A DNA stretch of 64,000 nt from Blepharisma japonicum (taxonomy: Eukaryota; Ciliophora; Heterotrichea; Heterotrichida; Blepharismidae), in assembly GCA_949751835.1 (NCBI GenBank), contig CATKHK010000052.1, positions 1 through 64,000 on the forward strand, read 5' to 3'. Shown here in pieces: positions 45,365 to 57,123 of this stretch. The notes below the pieces were generated by a model. The model was not told the origin of the DNA, did not search any database, and saw only the letters and a list, made by a program, of their open reading frames with translations. A program made the translations under genes and the position numbers. Numbering within the stretch: the stretch's first letter is position 1; each line of letters starts with the position of its first letter.

Positions 45365-45472
45365 TTAATTATTTAAGCAAAATTCAGAATTTATATGGCT
45401 GTATACTTTTGGCTTATTTTTATATAAAATTGAATTTAAAAATAAAATCATATATTTATAACCGAAAAGATA

Positions 45473-48400
45473 TTAATTGCTTGTGCTCATCCTATACCAA
45501 AGTCAATGCAAAGATTTATTGATCAAGTCAGAAAGGAGCTCTTCTTCTTCCTCTTCAAGATTGCAACCAGAAACTCTCGTTACCAATTTCATACATATTT
45601 TATTTGTTGCACAGTTTAAATTAAGGCAAACAAAGATGGATGGGTTAGAGAAAACACACAGATCAATGTGACTTGGCTTCGTTATCATTTTGCACCTTTC
45701 CTGGTAGATTTTAATTAAATAATTAAAGTAATTTTGTGTAAATGCTTCTGTTAGAGAGCAAAGGTACTTTATTCTTTGATCGATCTCTTCTAAAGGCTCT
45801 ATTATAGATAACGATAGAAGCTCATTAAGTTCATTGTCAGTAAAAGTATCTGATTTAGACAAATTCTTGAGTTTCTGTCACAGATTATCCCTACGGCTAT
45901 GCATTTTGGCAAGCTTTATCGTTTCAACTAGAGATTTTTCTGTTTTCTTGATTATCATCTTTAAGGATTCTCCTGATTGCTCTTCATACATTGTATAGTT
46001 GATAATATAATATCTAATACTCATGATATTGTTGGTGTTTTTCCCTTCTTCAAGGCGAATAGTGCCTAAACGAGGCTCTTTAGTTGAAGCTATTAAAGAG
46101 TAAACAAACGCCCTTACGTTATTTTTGCCTTTATTTTCATTGGGCTGCGGCTGATTAAAAGTAGCAGTTCTCCCTTTAATTGGTGAAAGAGATCCGCTTC
46201 ATAAATTTGACTTATTAGGCAACTTTGTTACTTTGAAAATGGGATGAGGGCGATGGGAGTGTTTAGGAGTGCTCAGACTATATGCTTCATGATTATTTGC
46301 AATATAATTGTATATTTCTTCTGCACTTCCCCCCTCAAGATTTCCTAAATCAATAAAAATATAAGAGGAATATATTCAACTTTTAGCCTTGGGCGGGTGT
46401 GATTTATAAAAATGGATAAAATCTGTTAAAGTTCCCAGTATATCTATGTATGGATATTTTTCAGGAGCCAAAAGAAATTCACAAGTGTGTTTAATATACT
46501 GATCATATGCTAGAGTTGGCAAGTCAAGAGAACTTTTTGTAAGTGCATGAGCAGTGCTTTTTGATTTTATATCTTGGTTTTCAACTAAATATTGATCAAA
46601 GTTATTTTCATTATCCAAGGAATATGCTCGAGCTAAAATAAAGCCTTTTTCATATCCTAGCTCTACTAGGAGCACAGATTGTTTGTTTAATTTTTTCAGA
46701 AATAAGTTTATAGGTTTTATTTTATCTGGAATAGTTTGCTCTTCGCTATATGACCGTGTCAGCTCATATTCAGTATCAAAGCTGTCGTCGCACGAGTGTT
46801 TTCGGTGTCCTGAAAACTGGCGATATGGCACCTGCTTAAGCTTGAGGGGCCCTGAGATTTCAACAGAAATTGTTTTCAGTATTTTTCTAATAATTTTATC
46901 TATTTTTATTTTTGATTTCATCAATTGATATTGTGTGGTCTGAATTTTCCAGCTTTGGACAATAAATGGTATTTTTCGTGCGCAAATAAGATGCCCATGC
47001 TTTCTTATCTCTCTGACGAACTTAGCGTCATTCCAATCATAGGCATCCTGAATTCTTATGCCAACCTTATCATCAAAATTTAGCTTGTTAGATACAAATA
47101 AAACTTCATTGGCTTTGCATTTGTGAATCGGATCTTCAATTAGAGATAGAGGATGCCTGTATTCCTTAATTTCAGCTACCGAATTCACTGGTAATGTTAT
47201 GCCTTCTTCTTTGATTTCCATAATTGAGCACGTTCTCAGAATTTGTGCAGAAATTTGATCTTCAGGAGAATTTCTATTTTCTGGATATAGAAAATCATTT
47301 GGTAAATTATGACTATGAAGTCCTAGCTTCTGAATTAGTATATTGTTAAGAAGCCTATATCTCTGATTTATAGAATGAATATGAATTTCTACAAAACTAT
47401 AAATTTTTGCTAAAATTGATCGATTTCAATTGTAAGAAAATAGCAAAAACTGGGACTTTGATAATTCAAATCCTAGCAAGAGAGAACGGAGAAGAGTTTC
47501 TTCTTCAAAATTTTCTGAGTGAAACTTAAGGGAATTGAATTGATTTTGCTCATCACCTGCAGAGTAAAAAAATGCACTAAACCAAAGATCTTCACAGATA
47601 ATGTCTACTAATTCAAATTGCTTAAGTCAATGCTTTTTTATTTCTTCTATAGAGTTTTCAATGAAAATCTGTCTGCCTATTTTAAAGCAATAAATAAATG
47701 GAAGTGAAAACTCTGCAGCTTCATTTATAATTTTTTCAAGAGAGCAGAAGTAGGTGAATATTTCAAAAGGAGGGATTGATATATTTATTTTGGGATTAAT
47801 TATCTGTGTTGCTTCTATAGCAATTTGTTTTAAACTTTCGAACATATTAAGATAACTTGCTCCTATAAAATTATTTTTCATGGATGTTGACTTAAGAGTA
47901 TCTTCAATTAAATACTCAATCAAAGACTGGTTCAAATGTTGCTCGATAAAATCTAAAAATGCACTCTCATTAATATGCCCATTCTTATAAAGTTTCATCT
48001 CTAAATAATATCCAGGAAATGTAGGATAAGGCAAACATTTTACTTTTGCCCCGCCCGGTCGCCAAAATAGCCCAGTGATTTTTGGATTTACTTCTAATTC
48101 AGCACTTTGCTGCTTTTCCTCACTATAAATTGCATCTCCATCATAATAACAAATATTTATTTGGATTATTCCCAAAGCTTTTCCAAAGGTATTGCCAAGG
48201 AACGGAGTCAATTCCCTATCTTGTCTAGATATAAAGCGATTGGCGTTATTTTTTATGTAAACACTTTCTACAACAGTCAGATAATTATAAACAAAAACAT
48301 TGGACTCAAGTCCTTTAACTTGGAAATTCAATAGAAACTTCATCAAATTCTGCTTTATATATTTAAGAAACAGTTCCAAGCTAGAAACAAGATGAATTGG

Positions 48401-51400
48401 AAAGAATGCAATAGAAGGCAGTTCTGAGCCTTTAATAAATTGCATGTCACTAAAACTCATGACTTTTTTCTGATTTTTTATTAAGGAGTCTGCCAATTTA
48501 AACAAAGAGATCTGCTGGAGCTGCTCAAAAACCCTTTGCTCAAGCTTAGTAATTGTTTCTTCCATCGGCTTGTCTATGCCATATACTTCAAGAGTGAGAA
48601 ATTTAGTTTTTGAGAATGACGGACTTCTTTTCAGCTGAGGTGGGGAGAGTTCTTCATCGTTCTCCATCTCTTTTTCTGTGAATCGGAAGATAAATATATC
48701 TGAACCTTGAATAAGCATATATAAATCATTTCTATTATTGATTATAAATGGCGGAGTAGAAAATTTCATGGTGAGGGTGTTAACCGATTCATTTTTAGAT
48801 AATCGATCAGAAACACTAAAATTGTTTCTGTGCTGAATCTCCAGCTTGTATGATGTCTTTAGCTTTGAAACAGGAACACTTTCAGGGTTTTTAGACTTCA
48901 CATGAGAAAATCTTGAAAATCTCTTTTTGGCTCAATCTTTGCTGTCCTTGCTGCTATTTTCAGCGGAAAATGAATTTGAAATGTCCTTTGGCATTAAAAG
49001 CTCTGACAATTTGCCAGTTTTTCCCAAGTCATTGAGAAGAATTCTTTGATAAACATTTACTTCAATCTTCTGAAAAATTTTAAGTAGTTGACTTTTTACA
49101 ATATCAGCTTTTAAGCCCTGACTTGTCAAATGGTCAGGAAGAAAGAACGAGCACTCAAGTCCTGCTGTCTGCTTAATTTCAATAATAACCCAAAATAAAA
49201 TTAAATACTCATTGTCCTTATTCTTAGCCATTTCTTCACTTCCTGAAAATAATTTACCAATCAGAGATTCTTCGTCTATACACATGAGTTTGCTAAAAGA
49301 CTTAATGCCAGCTACATAGAAGTATTGATCAACAGATAAGGTTGAGATAACTAAGCCTCGTTCAAGCTCGAGCTTTATTATTTCACTGGCTTCCTCGCTC
49401 TCTTCAATTGAGCGCATAGTAAATTCAAATCTTACAGTTTCAGTTGTTTTTGCAAATTGTAAAAGTACTTCTTCAATGAGTTCTATGTTTAATTCTTTGC
49501 ATATTGATAAAGTATTAAGCGTTAATTCTGCAAGCAGGGACTGCAATTTTTCACTAATAATTTGGATCAATTCTTGAGCCGCAGTTTGTTTGGATGAAAC
49601 AGGGGAATCTTGAAGCTTCATCACTGCTTTTTCTTTCTGAAAAAAATTCGAATTTTGAAAGGAAAAAAGAGTAAGAATTATCTCAGGCTTTTCAATGCAA
49701 TTAAGTAATGATGTTTTGTAGTTAGAAATTTGGAGTAGGAATTTATTTTCTTTATATTGGTTTTTGTCTCTAAAAATGAAATATTCAGTATCATGAAGCT
49801 GAGAAAAATTGGAATTGATGAAGGATAAAAATTGGGAATCAATATTATCATAATTAGCTGCATTTAGAGCTAGAGTGTCTTTATCTCTCATTTTGATAAT
49901 AATATCTAAATCTGAACTCAACAAAAGATGTCGATATTTATTGAGCTTTGATACATTCAGTATTTCTTCATACTGCTCACAGCACGATAGCAACTTTGTG
50001 AAATCCGCTTCTATGATTGGTAACTGCAAGTCACATTTTCAAGAACTTCCTAAGAAGTTATAATATGTTCCTAATAATACGATCTTGTAAACTCTTTGAA
50101 TTAATAACAACGTTTTTTGAAAGATTGTATTAGAATTGTTTGCAATCCCGACAATTGAGGACCTTCTCTTTTCAAAATTAGCAGAATCTATTTTATTTTG
50201 TAGACATTCAAATACATAAATAGGGAACATTTTGCCATTGCAATTCATTTCTTCTAAAAGCTCTTCAAATTCAGGTACCGTTCACATGATAACTCCATTG
50301 CTACACTCATATCTAGCAAAATAGCATTGATTTTTCTGTAATAATTGATAATCTGCAATATCACCAAAAGCTCTTAACATAAAGTTATAAACATACTCAA
50401 AAATGAGTCTATATTGTTGAGAATTTATATCAAAATCTATAGAAAATGTTTCATAGTCAAATTTCCAGCAACTTGAGTGTCTAAGCAGAAAATCAAGTTC
50501 GATGCTATGGTTTCCAATTTCTTGAAAACTTGAAGCAACCTCATACATTTTTTCGTACATTTGGATTTTGAGATCCTCAAACGTTTCTGCTTTTTCAAGA
50601 TTTTCTGCTTGTATATAGCAAAAAAGGTCATCTTCATCGGAAAAATCAATCATCTTGAACTCTCCATTGTTTTCTAATAGATCATTACTGTTGCAAAAGT
50701 TAAGTTTATTTTCCAAGCATTGAAATATCAGAGAGTCAAGAGAAAGAAGCGATTTATAAATTGATTCGTCATATATCTCATATTCATTTTTAAGATCTAA
50801 TAAATCTTCACTGTCATCATAATAATTGGCTACAGAAGGCTCATGATAAAATTCTACAAAAACTGAGCAGTCAGAGATATACATCAAATATTGGATAAAA
50901 AAAATTCTTCGCTTATTGTCAGCTTCGCATTCATATGGCTTTATAAATAAAAATTTGTCTTTTTCTATGCATCCAATCGCAATGAAGCCTTGCTTTGTTT
51001 TAGAAGTATACAGGGTGCTCAGAAAGAATTGAGCAGATTTAATTGTTAACAAATCAAATTGATTTGAAAATCCACACATATAAGACTTAATCACTTTATT
51101 GTGAGGCCTATAAGTGAATAGTGAATAGACTCTTGATTTATAGTTCTTTTTACGATAAGTTTCTTCAACAACAATTTTCCCAAGTGGGCGATCAAATACA
51201 TCTAAAGCACTTTTCCTCATGTTTTGGATGCAAAGCTGATACTTTTCCATTCTAAAAGAATTCGAGCAGCCAAAGAACCCAAAATAGATTGTTGCTTTAT
51301 TATAGAGTTCTCACACAATTTTTATTATAAGCAGTCCAGATTTTTCAATCAATTCAATATATGTGTCATCAAGAAATAATCCTGACCCTAAAGTCCTTAT

Positions 51401-52801
51401 TTTTTCTCTGACTTTATCTCTCCCATATGAAATTAAATGATCTTGGCTTTGCTTAGCAGTTAATACATCTAAAGTTTCGAAATGGAACCATTTCTGCCAT
51501 TTTGATGTAGGCAATTTTGATATTTTCTCGTATAGCGACTTCTGGTCTTTAAACTCTATGTCTTGAAAAATTCCAAATACAAACTTCTCATTTTCTTTTA
51601 TATTTTGAATTATGTACAGCACTCGAGATGCAAGTGAAATTTTGGATTCCTTGGAAAAAACGGCAGCAACCTTTTCTTCTTTTTTTAGTTTTTTAAAAAG
51701 AGATTGCTTGCAGATAATGCTGAGCTCTATTATACTTTGTCTTGGATTTTCAATATTCAAAGTATATTCAATTATTGTATTAAAATGCAAAATAAATCAA
51801 AAAACTAGTTTATTTGGTTGAATGGCTCTTATTTGGAAGCCTTCACGAAGAATGCACTCCACTAAAATTTCAACTGGGACTTCGCAATGATAATGATCTA
51901 AATAGTATTTCTGAGAATGAGATTTATTCAAAAAATTTATATCTCCACAAGATTTTAGCACAAGTTTCTTATAGAAGATTTCTCTGACTTTTGATGTTAT
52001 ATCCTCTGGATTTATCCATGTACCTCCAGAAATACTTGTCATGAGTTTGATTGAGGTTGGGTCTGGAGTAAAGCCATATTGAAAAGACTCAGGAGGAATA
52101 TTTTCAGACAAATTAATAAGGTTAAGAGCGACATCAGCTCTGCAATACTGTACAACAAGTCAGTCATAAATTCCAGATGCTAAATTAGAGTTAGTGCAGT
52201 CTGTTATATATATAACTGCTGGCATACTTGGCTGATCCATTAAATCCAGTGCAAATAAAGCTCATTTTAATGTAGAGGCAAAGTCAATTTCATTTTCTTT
52301 GGCTCCATTCAAAAAATTAGTGCTTAAATCATTACATATCTCTTCCATATAAGACTCAAATTGGTCTATAATATCATCTGGCTTGAAGCCTTCTCTAAGA
52401 TCAATTGACTGTACCACGACATGAAGTGGCTCTTTTGGAGTTCTGACACAAATTATTCCTAATTCAATCTGAGTATCTATTTCTTGTGAATAATTGAGAA
52501 CAGCTTCAATCAGAGTCCTCAAGACATTTGGTATTCTATTGCCTATTGATTCATTTAAAGCGAAATTATATGCATATACAGAAGGAGCTAGATCGATCAT
52601 AATTAAAATCCTGTATTTTATATATCTAAATCGAACTGAATCTTCAAGTATTGATGTACATGTTTCCCAATTATAATTGAATTCTGAATCATTTTGGACT
52701 GATTGTGGATTGCATAAGTACTTTCAGTATCATAAAGCTCTTTCAACAAATGAAATAACCCTGAAATCAGAAAGAACTACTGAATCGTTCTCGGATGACA
52801 T
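45473..52801 (-). CDS. SZT2: SZT2-like KICSTOR scaffold protein
   Basis: A single 2442-codon frame from ATG 52801 to TAA, with about fifteen TGA codons as Trp and no intron. The N-terminus parallels SZT2: a short leader, VRFRYIKYRILIMIDLAPS (SZT2 VTFLAWQYRFVIELDLSPS), a Rossmann/VWA-like region ending in KWALFALDLM...PAVIYITDCTNS (SZT2 ILALQLL...GIIVITDGVTS), then VPVEILVECILREGFQI (SZT2 VPADLVSTVSVRLREGY), an IEY motif, and KWQKWFHFETLDVL (SZT2 SWQRWLHMHRLVLIL). The rest is divergent. SZT2 links GATOR1 to lysosomes and Rag GTPases for amino-acid control of TORC1. NPRL2 of GATOR1 is the divergent neighbour, 307 bp away. It is shorter than human SZT2 (about 3430). Confidence 0.82.
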
Positions 52802-53108
52802 TTTTGTAATTAAATTATTAATAGAATGATGATCATCCTAATTCTTGACAAAAGCAGCAGTTGTATTAATTCTAATTGGCTGATAAAGTGCATATAATTC
52901 TTCACCAAAGCACTTATTTAAATAATACTTCGCTTTTTATTAATATAATTTAAAGTTACAAATATAATTTTCAACTAGTCTTATGATATGAAGCCTTAGG
53001 GGTTAGTAATTATTTCTTGCTTCAAAAAAGCTAAAAAGTAGATGAGTTATAAAACAATTAGATAAACAGTTAGTATATTTTGAATTTGCACATTAATTCA
53101 TTTATAAA
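52802..53108. promoter_or_regulatory. Divergent intergenic region shared by SZT2-like and NPRL2
   Basis: 307 AT-rich bases separate two start codons pointing outward, so the promoters of both genes must lie here or overlap it. No specific motif was recognised. Confidence 0.6.
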
Positions 53109-54278
53109 ATGATAAGCTGTGTCATGTTCTGTGAGTTCCACATAAAGCAAGGCCCAGCTTTAGTTTACCAATATCCTGAAAATTATCTCTCCAAAGACAC
53201 CTTTGATTCTTTATCTGATATCCTTATCCCGCGTCCTGAACTCTGTGGAAAAGTCATAAGTGTCCAAGTTGTCGGTGATGAATATATTATAGGTCAGCCT
53301 GTAATCATCGTGAACGACAAATATGAGCGTCAGAAAATAGAATTCAATTTTGCTGTAATCATTCCAGCAGAAGAATACTCTCGTTTTTCTCTTTATGAAA
53401 ACATGATACGAAAACTTGCCTTACAGCTCACAGTTCTAGAGATAGAAAACGACTACATTTCTAACCAAGAAAAACAAAGAGTGATGGGGAAGCTCTGCAA
53501 AGACATTTATACACAGCTTTTAGAGAAAAACGAGTGCTATATCCCAATTGATAATTGAAATTTGATTATTATAGAGTTATCAAGCAAAAATAAAAGGTAT
53601 CCGCCGAAGATCAGGAGTTGGCATGTGCCAACTCCACTGATTGACTTGTATGATATTGTAGAAATCAGGTCTGATACTTCATTGAATAAAATTGTAAAAG
53701 CGATCAATGGAATTAGGTGCGTGAAACAGATAAGCGAATTTTCAAAGGTAGATGAAGCGCATGTAAAAGTGTGTCTCCAGCACCTGTATTATCATGGGAT
53801 GATTGAAATTTCAGACTATTTCCAAGACAGCAATATATATAGAATAACAGCAAAAATTGGATTAATTCTTACAGAATATGCTGAAGAGGCTGTCTTATCT
53901 TTAGCGAGAAACTCAGAAGAACCAGAAATTGATGAAGCTGGGCTGTTCGACTATTATTCTAAACTGTCCGATAAAACGATTAGAGAATTTAAGCTGGAAA
54001 ACCCTGATTTCGATACTATTGTAGATCTCCAAAAATTCATCAAATATGGTACAATAAGAGGGCTTATCAGGAGAATTCACAAATATTATGTTAAATACAA
54101 TGAATCAGTATTGAGGAAAACCAAAACAAATCCATTGGATTTAGAAACCATCAGAAAAGCAGGCGCCTATTTAAATGGAAAGCACAATCTCGACGAAATC
54201 GCATGTGTTTATTATGAACACAAGTCTCAAGAAGTAGAGAAACCAATAGAAGATGCATGTATAACTTTTTTAAAATAA
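53109..54278 (+). CDS. NPRL2: NPRL2, catalytic subunit of GATOR1
   Basis: A 389-residue protein read through one TGA (PIDNWNLIII). It aligns along its whole length with human NPRL2 (380): FCEFHIKQGPALVYQYPENY, RPELCGKVISVQ, YIIGQPVIIVNDKYER, KLALQLTVLEIENDYIS, LLEKNECYIPID, VCLQHLYYHGMIEI, IKYGTIRGLIRRIHKY, ending in the LNGKHNLDEIACVYYEH block. Arg74 in DKYERQKIEFNF occupies the position of human Arg78, the arginine finger that stimulates GTP hydrolysis by RagA. An N-terminal longin-like domain and C-terminal winged helices are expected. With NPRL3 and DEPDC5 it represses TORC1 when amino acids are low. Confidence 0.95.
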
Positions 54279-55391
54279 TTGAATATCAGTTAATTGATGT
54301 GAAATAATATCATAGACATTGTATCCTTCATGCTGCCAATTTCCAGTAAAATAAAGCTTATTCTGATAGCAGACTGGAGGCGAAGATGTAAATAAGCCTA
54401 AATCCTGAAACTCTACAAGTCCATCACTGACAATTCTATTTCTATCTGGAAAATATTTACTTACGTGCTTTCCATGAATAATTAAGATAAAATTGGTCAA
54501 AGTGACTGCTATTGATGGTCCAGGTACATCCAGAATAGGCTCAGCTTTTGTGATTGAGTAATCATTCAAATCAAAAATTTCAATACTTGCAGTACTGCCC
54601 CACCCACCTGTTATATATAATTTTTCATTATACTCAGCGATCCCTGTGCAGGTTCTTTCTGTTATTAATTCCCCAATAACTTTTCATTCTTCTTTAACGA
54701 TGTCATATTCTTCTATCTCTTTTATAGCTTTAGCTGAAAAGGAATCTGAATCTGACCCTCCAAATACAAATATTTTATTCTTAAATTTATGAGCTGAATG
54801 GTAGCCTCTAGGCCTATTTAAATTTGGTCTTCCATAAGCAATATTGCGATTGGGGTCATATTCTATCACTCTTGCCATTGCTTGAAATGACTGCCAATTA
54901 ATGCCTCCTGAAAGAAAAATATTCCCATTATCAAGTGGGGTGAGTGAAGGAGCAATGCAGCTTGCAAATGGCGTATTGACTGAAAAAACTTCTCCAGTTC
55001 GCACATTGTATTTAATATAAGAGCTATCACGCATTGACACCCTATGAAGCTCTTTGAGTGAATTTTGATAAGAATACATATTAAAAGTAAATGATTCCTG
55101 AACTGCCTGCTTTATCTTAAATTCATCAGTTTCTAATGAGAGGGTCAGAGGAAATAATTCGGGAGGAGGATTTGAAGAAATGAGAGCATTTTTGAATTCT
55201 TCTTCGCATGATTCTTTAAGCTCATTGCAGGATTCGATTAATTTTTCTTTTTCTTTTTCAGTGCGGCTTGTAAGTTCTTGAAGAGCATAATCTACTAAAG
55301 CATTAGTTCTCTCAGTTGCTGTTTGGATGAAATTTTTTAGGATTTGAATGTTTTCTTCAAGTACTCTTCTTTGAGCAGTAATATTGTCCAT
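54270..55391 (-). CDS. Kelch-repeat protein with N-terminal coiled coil
   Basis: A 373-residue protein, TGA codons as Trp (VKEEWKVIGEL, ITGGWGSTASI). Residues 1-75 form a Glu/Lys coiled coil (LEENIQILKNFIQTATERTN, LTSRTEKEKEKLIESCNEL). A beta-propeller of kelch repeats follows from about residue 125, with double-Gly signatures (NGNIFLSGGINW, NKIFVFGGSDSD, KLYITGGWGS) and the RPRGYHSAHKF strand. Such proteins are common in ciliates and bind protein partners. The last 9 bases overlap those of NPRL2 on the opposite strand. Confidence 0.88.
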
Positions 55392-55528
55392 GCTCAGTAG
55401 TTTGTAGAATTATAATAATTAAATTCGCACATATTTAATTATTCGAATTGAAATTAGAGTAAAGCATACATAAAGTAATCTCTTATGAGTTATCGTGATA
55501 GAAAGCAATAGCAAAAAGAGAGAAAAAT

Positions 55529-55924
55529 ATGAGGCTATCAGACACGCTTAAACAAGTTATTGCAGATTACCATGAGGTAATAATCCTACCAAAGCTAATT
55601 CGTTTGCATAAAATAATGCACTCGAAAAAATTTCTTATAAATGTAATTAACGCTAGTCCAGTGGAGATACAAATATCCGAACTACCCGATATACCATTAA
55701 AACTTGCTGAGTATTTGAATCGTGTACATCAATCACACGACGCTGAAGAGCTGAGTGATATAGCTCTATTCAGTCATCTTTTAAGCGGACGACTTTGTGA
55801 ACAACCTAAAACTGAAGCCGAAACAAAAATATTAATAACATCTATACAAGCTGAACTTAAGTCATTATATGTGGAATCAGTTATAAACGTTATAGTAGAT
55901 GAGCCTTGGTATATTATGGATTAG
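55529..55924 (+). CDS. Unknown small helical protein
   Basis: A 131-residue protein from ATG 55529 to TAG. It is predicted all-helical (DTLKQVIADYHEVIILPKLI, IPLKLAEYLNRVHQSHDAEE, ILITSIQAELKSLYVESVIN). No family recognised. It converges with the minus-strand frame ending at 55939, leaving 14 bp. Confidence 0.6.
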   Translation: MRLSDTLKQVIADYHEVIILPKLIRLHKIMHSKKFLINVINASPVEIQISELPDIPLKLAEYLNRVHQSHDAEELSDIALFSHLLSGRLCEQPKTEAETKILITSIQAELKSLYVESVINVIVDEPWYIMD

Positions 55925-55938
55925 CTAAAACAATAGAT

Positions 55939-56379
55939 TTAACAAGAATAACTTATTTTTAAAATCTTTATATAATCAATCATCATAAGTTGCAAAAAAG
56001 ACAGTAAGAAATTATAAAGAAAGCAACTTAAACAAGGAAAAATTATGGCTAAAACAATAGATAAAAATTCGTTAAATATAAATAATAAGATTGTAGGCAA
56101 ATTATTATCATTAATAAAAGGATTAAAAGGTATTTTATAATTTTTGTTAATTTCTACATTTATCAAGAATCATTTGTCCGCTTTGCAAAACTTTAAGCAT
56201 TTATTGCATCTTGCTCCTATTTTATAATTGACTAATATATTTCCCAAGCGCAGTTTTAGAACTTTAATATCTCTTGATGTGGTTTGATTAGAAAATTGAA
56301 TTTTAGGGAAATAATAAGTTATATTTAGGCCTTTATTTTGCCCTTTTTCATTCGTGCACAAATTCATTTTTTTATACAT
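55939..56379 (-). CDS. Possible Cys-containing membrane protein, unknown
   Basis: A 146-codon frame appears when one TGA is read as Trp (FCKADKWFLINVE). The N-terminal half contains a CxxC...C cluster (GARCNKCLKFCKADK). The C-terminal third is strongly hydrophobic (PTILLFIFNEFLSIVLAIIF followed by PCLSCFLYNFLLSFLQLMM), suggesting one or two membrane helices. No homologue is recognised. Its 5' half overlaps a degenerate direct repeat, so it may be a relic rather than a live gene. Confidence 0.35.
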
Positions 56380-56555
56380 CTTTTTTTGTTTTATTTGCTA
56401 TCTTGATTTGCCATGGCTATTTTGAAAGTTAAAACTCTAATTCCACTTTTGAGGGTTTGATTGAAAAGCTGAAATTTAGAGAAACAATAACTGATGTTGA
56501 GAGTTTTATTTTACACTTTTTGGATAATTGCACATATTCATTCTTTTTATTTTTT
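56239..56555. repeat. Degenerate direct repeat, two copies of about 140 bp
   Basis: Copy A (about 56239-56380) and copy B (about 56410-56555) share the ordered words ggtttgatt, gaaa..ttagggaaa/ttagagaaa, aataa, ttttattttgcc/ttttattttaca, cttttt, gcacaaattcat/gcacatattcat. They are offset by about 173 bases. Copy A lies in the 5' half of the minus-strand frame 55939-56379; copy B has no equivalent open frame. This looks like an old local duplication. Confidence 0.5.
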
Positions 56556-56771
56556 GGTTCATTATTTTAATAGGCAATAGAAAACTAAATAGATAAATCT
56601 GATCTTAAGTAATTATAATGTGTTTGCTAATTCTTGAACTGAGTTCCTGGCAACTCATACTAATTAGAATTAGAAGATATATTTTCATCCTCTCTGCTGA
56701 TAGTGGCTATTTCTGCTCATTAATGCTACTAATAGAGTTGTTCGCCTTGCATATCCAATGTATACTTTTGC

Positions 56772-57123
56772 ATGAAAAAGCCACAAATTAAAAAATTCAT
56801 TTTCAATTACGCTTCCACTCCTGATCAATCAAGTCATTTAATAGCTCCTGAATTAATAAATGTATCCCAGTCGGAAGAATGTTCAATATGCACAAATCTG
56901 ACTTTGAGAAATGAAGTTATTTGTAATGTTACTGAATAATTTGCAACAATATTCTTTTCATCTTCATGATTTTCCTCCAAATTTTTCAAGCCTAATATCA
57001 ATGCATTTGAAAAATTATTTTTCAGAAAATTCATCTGGCTGGTATTTTGAAACTATAACTGATGAAGTCAAATCTCGGATAATCCTATGCCGATTAAAAA
57101 GTTATTTTATTAAGAATAATTAA
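56772..57123 (+). pseudogene. Possible frameshifted small gene
   Basis: Two overlapping + strand frames look like parts of one protein. From ATG 56772, 55 codons read MKKPQIKKFIFNYASTPDQS and continue to SEECSICTNLTLRNEVICN before TAA at 56937-56939. The next frame (56911-57123) reads YSFHLHDFPPNFSSLISMHL...RLKSYFIKNN and ends on TAA directly against the DPP3 stop. No GT...AG segment of usual size joins them, so a single-base frameshift in a decayed gene is one reading. Chance is another. Confidence 0.25.

Noticed and set aside
45477-45671. + strand frame inside the 3' end of the SZT2-like gene
   Set aside because: Shadow of the acidic C-terminal Glu-rich stretch (SSSSSS against EEEEE).
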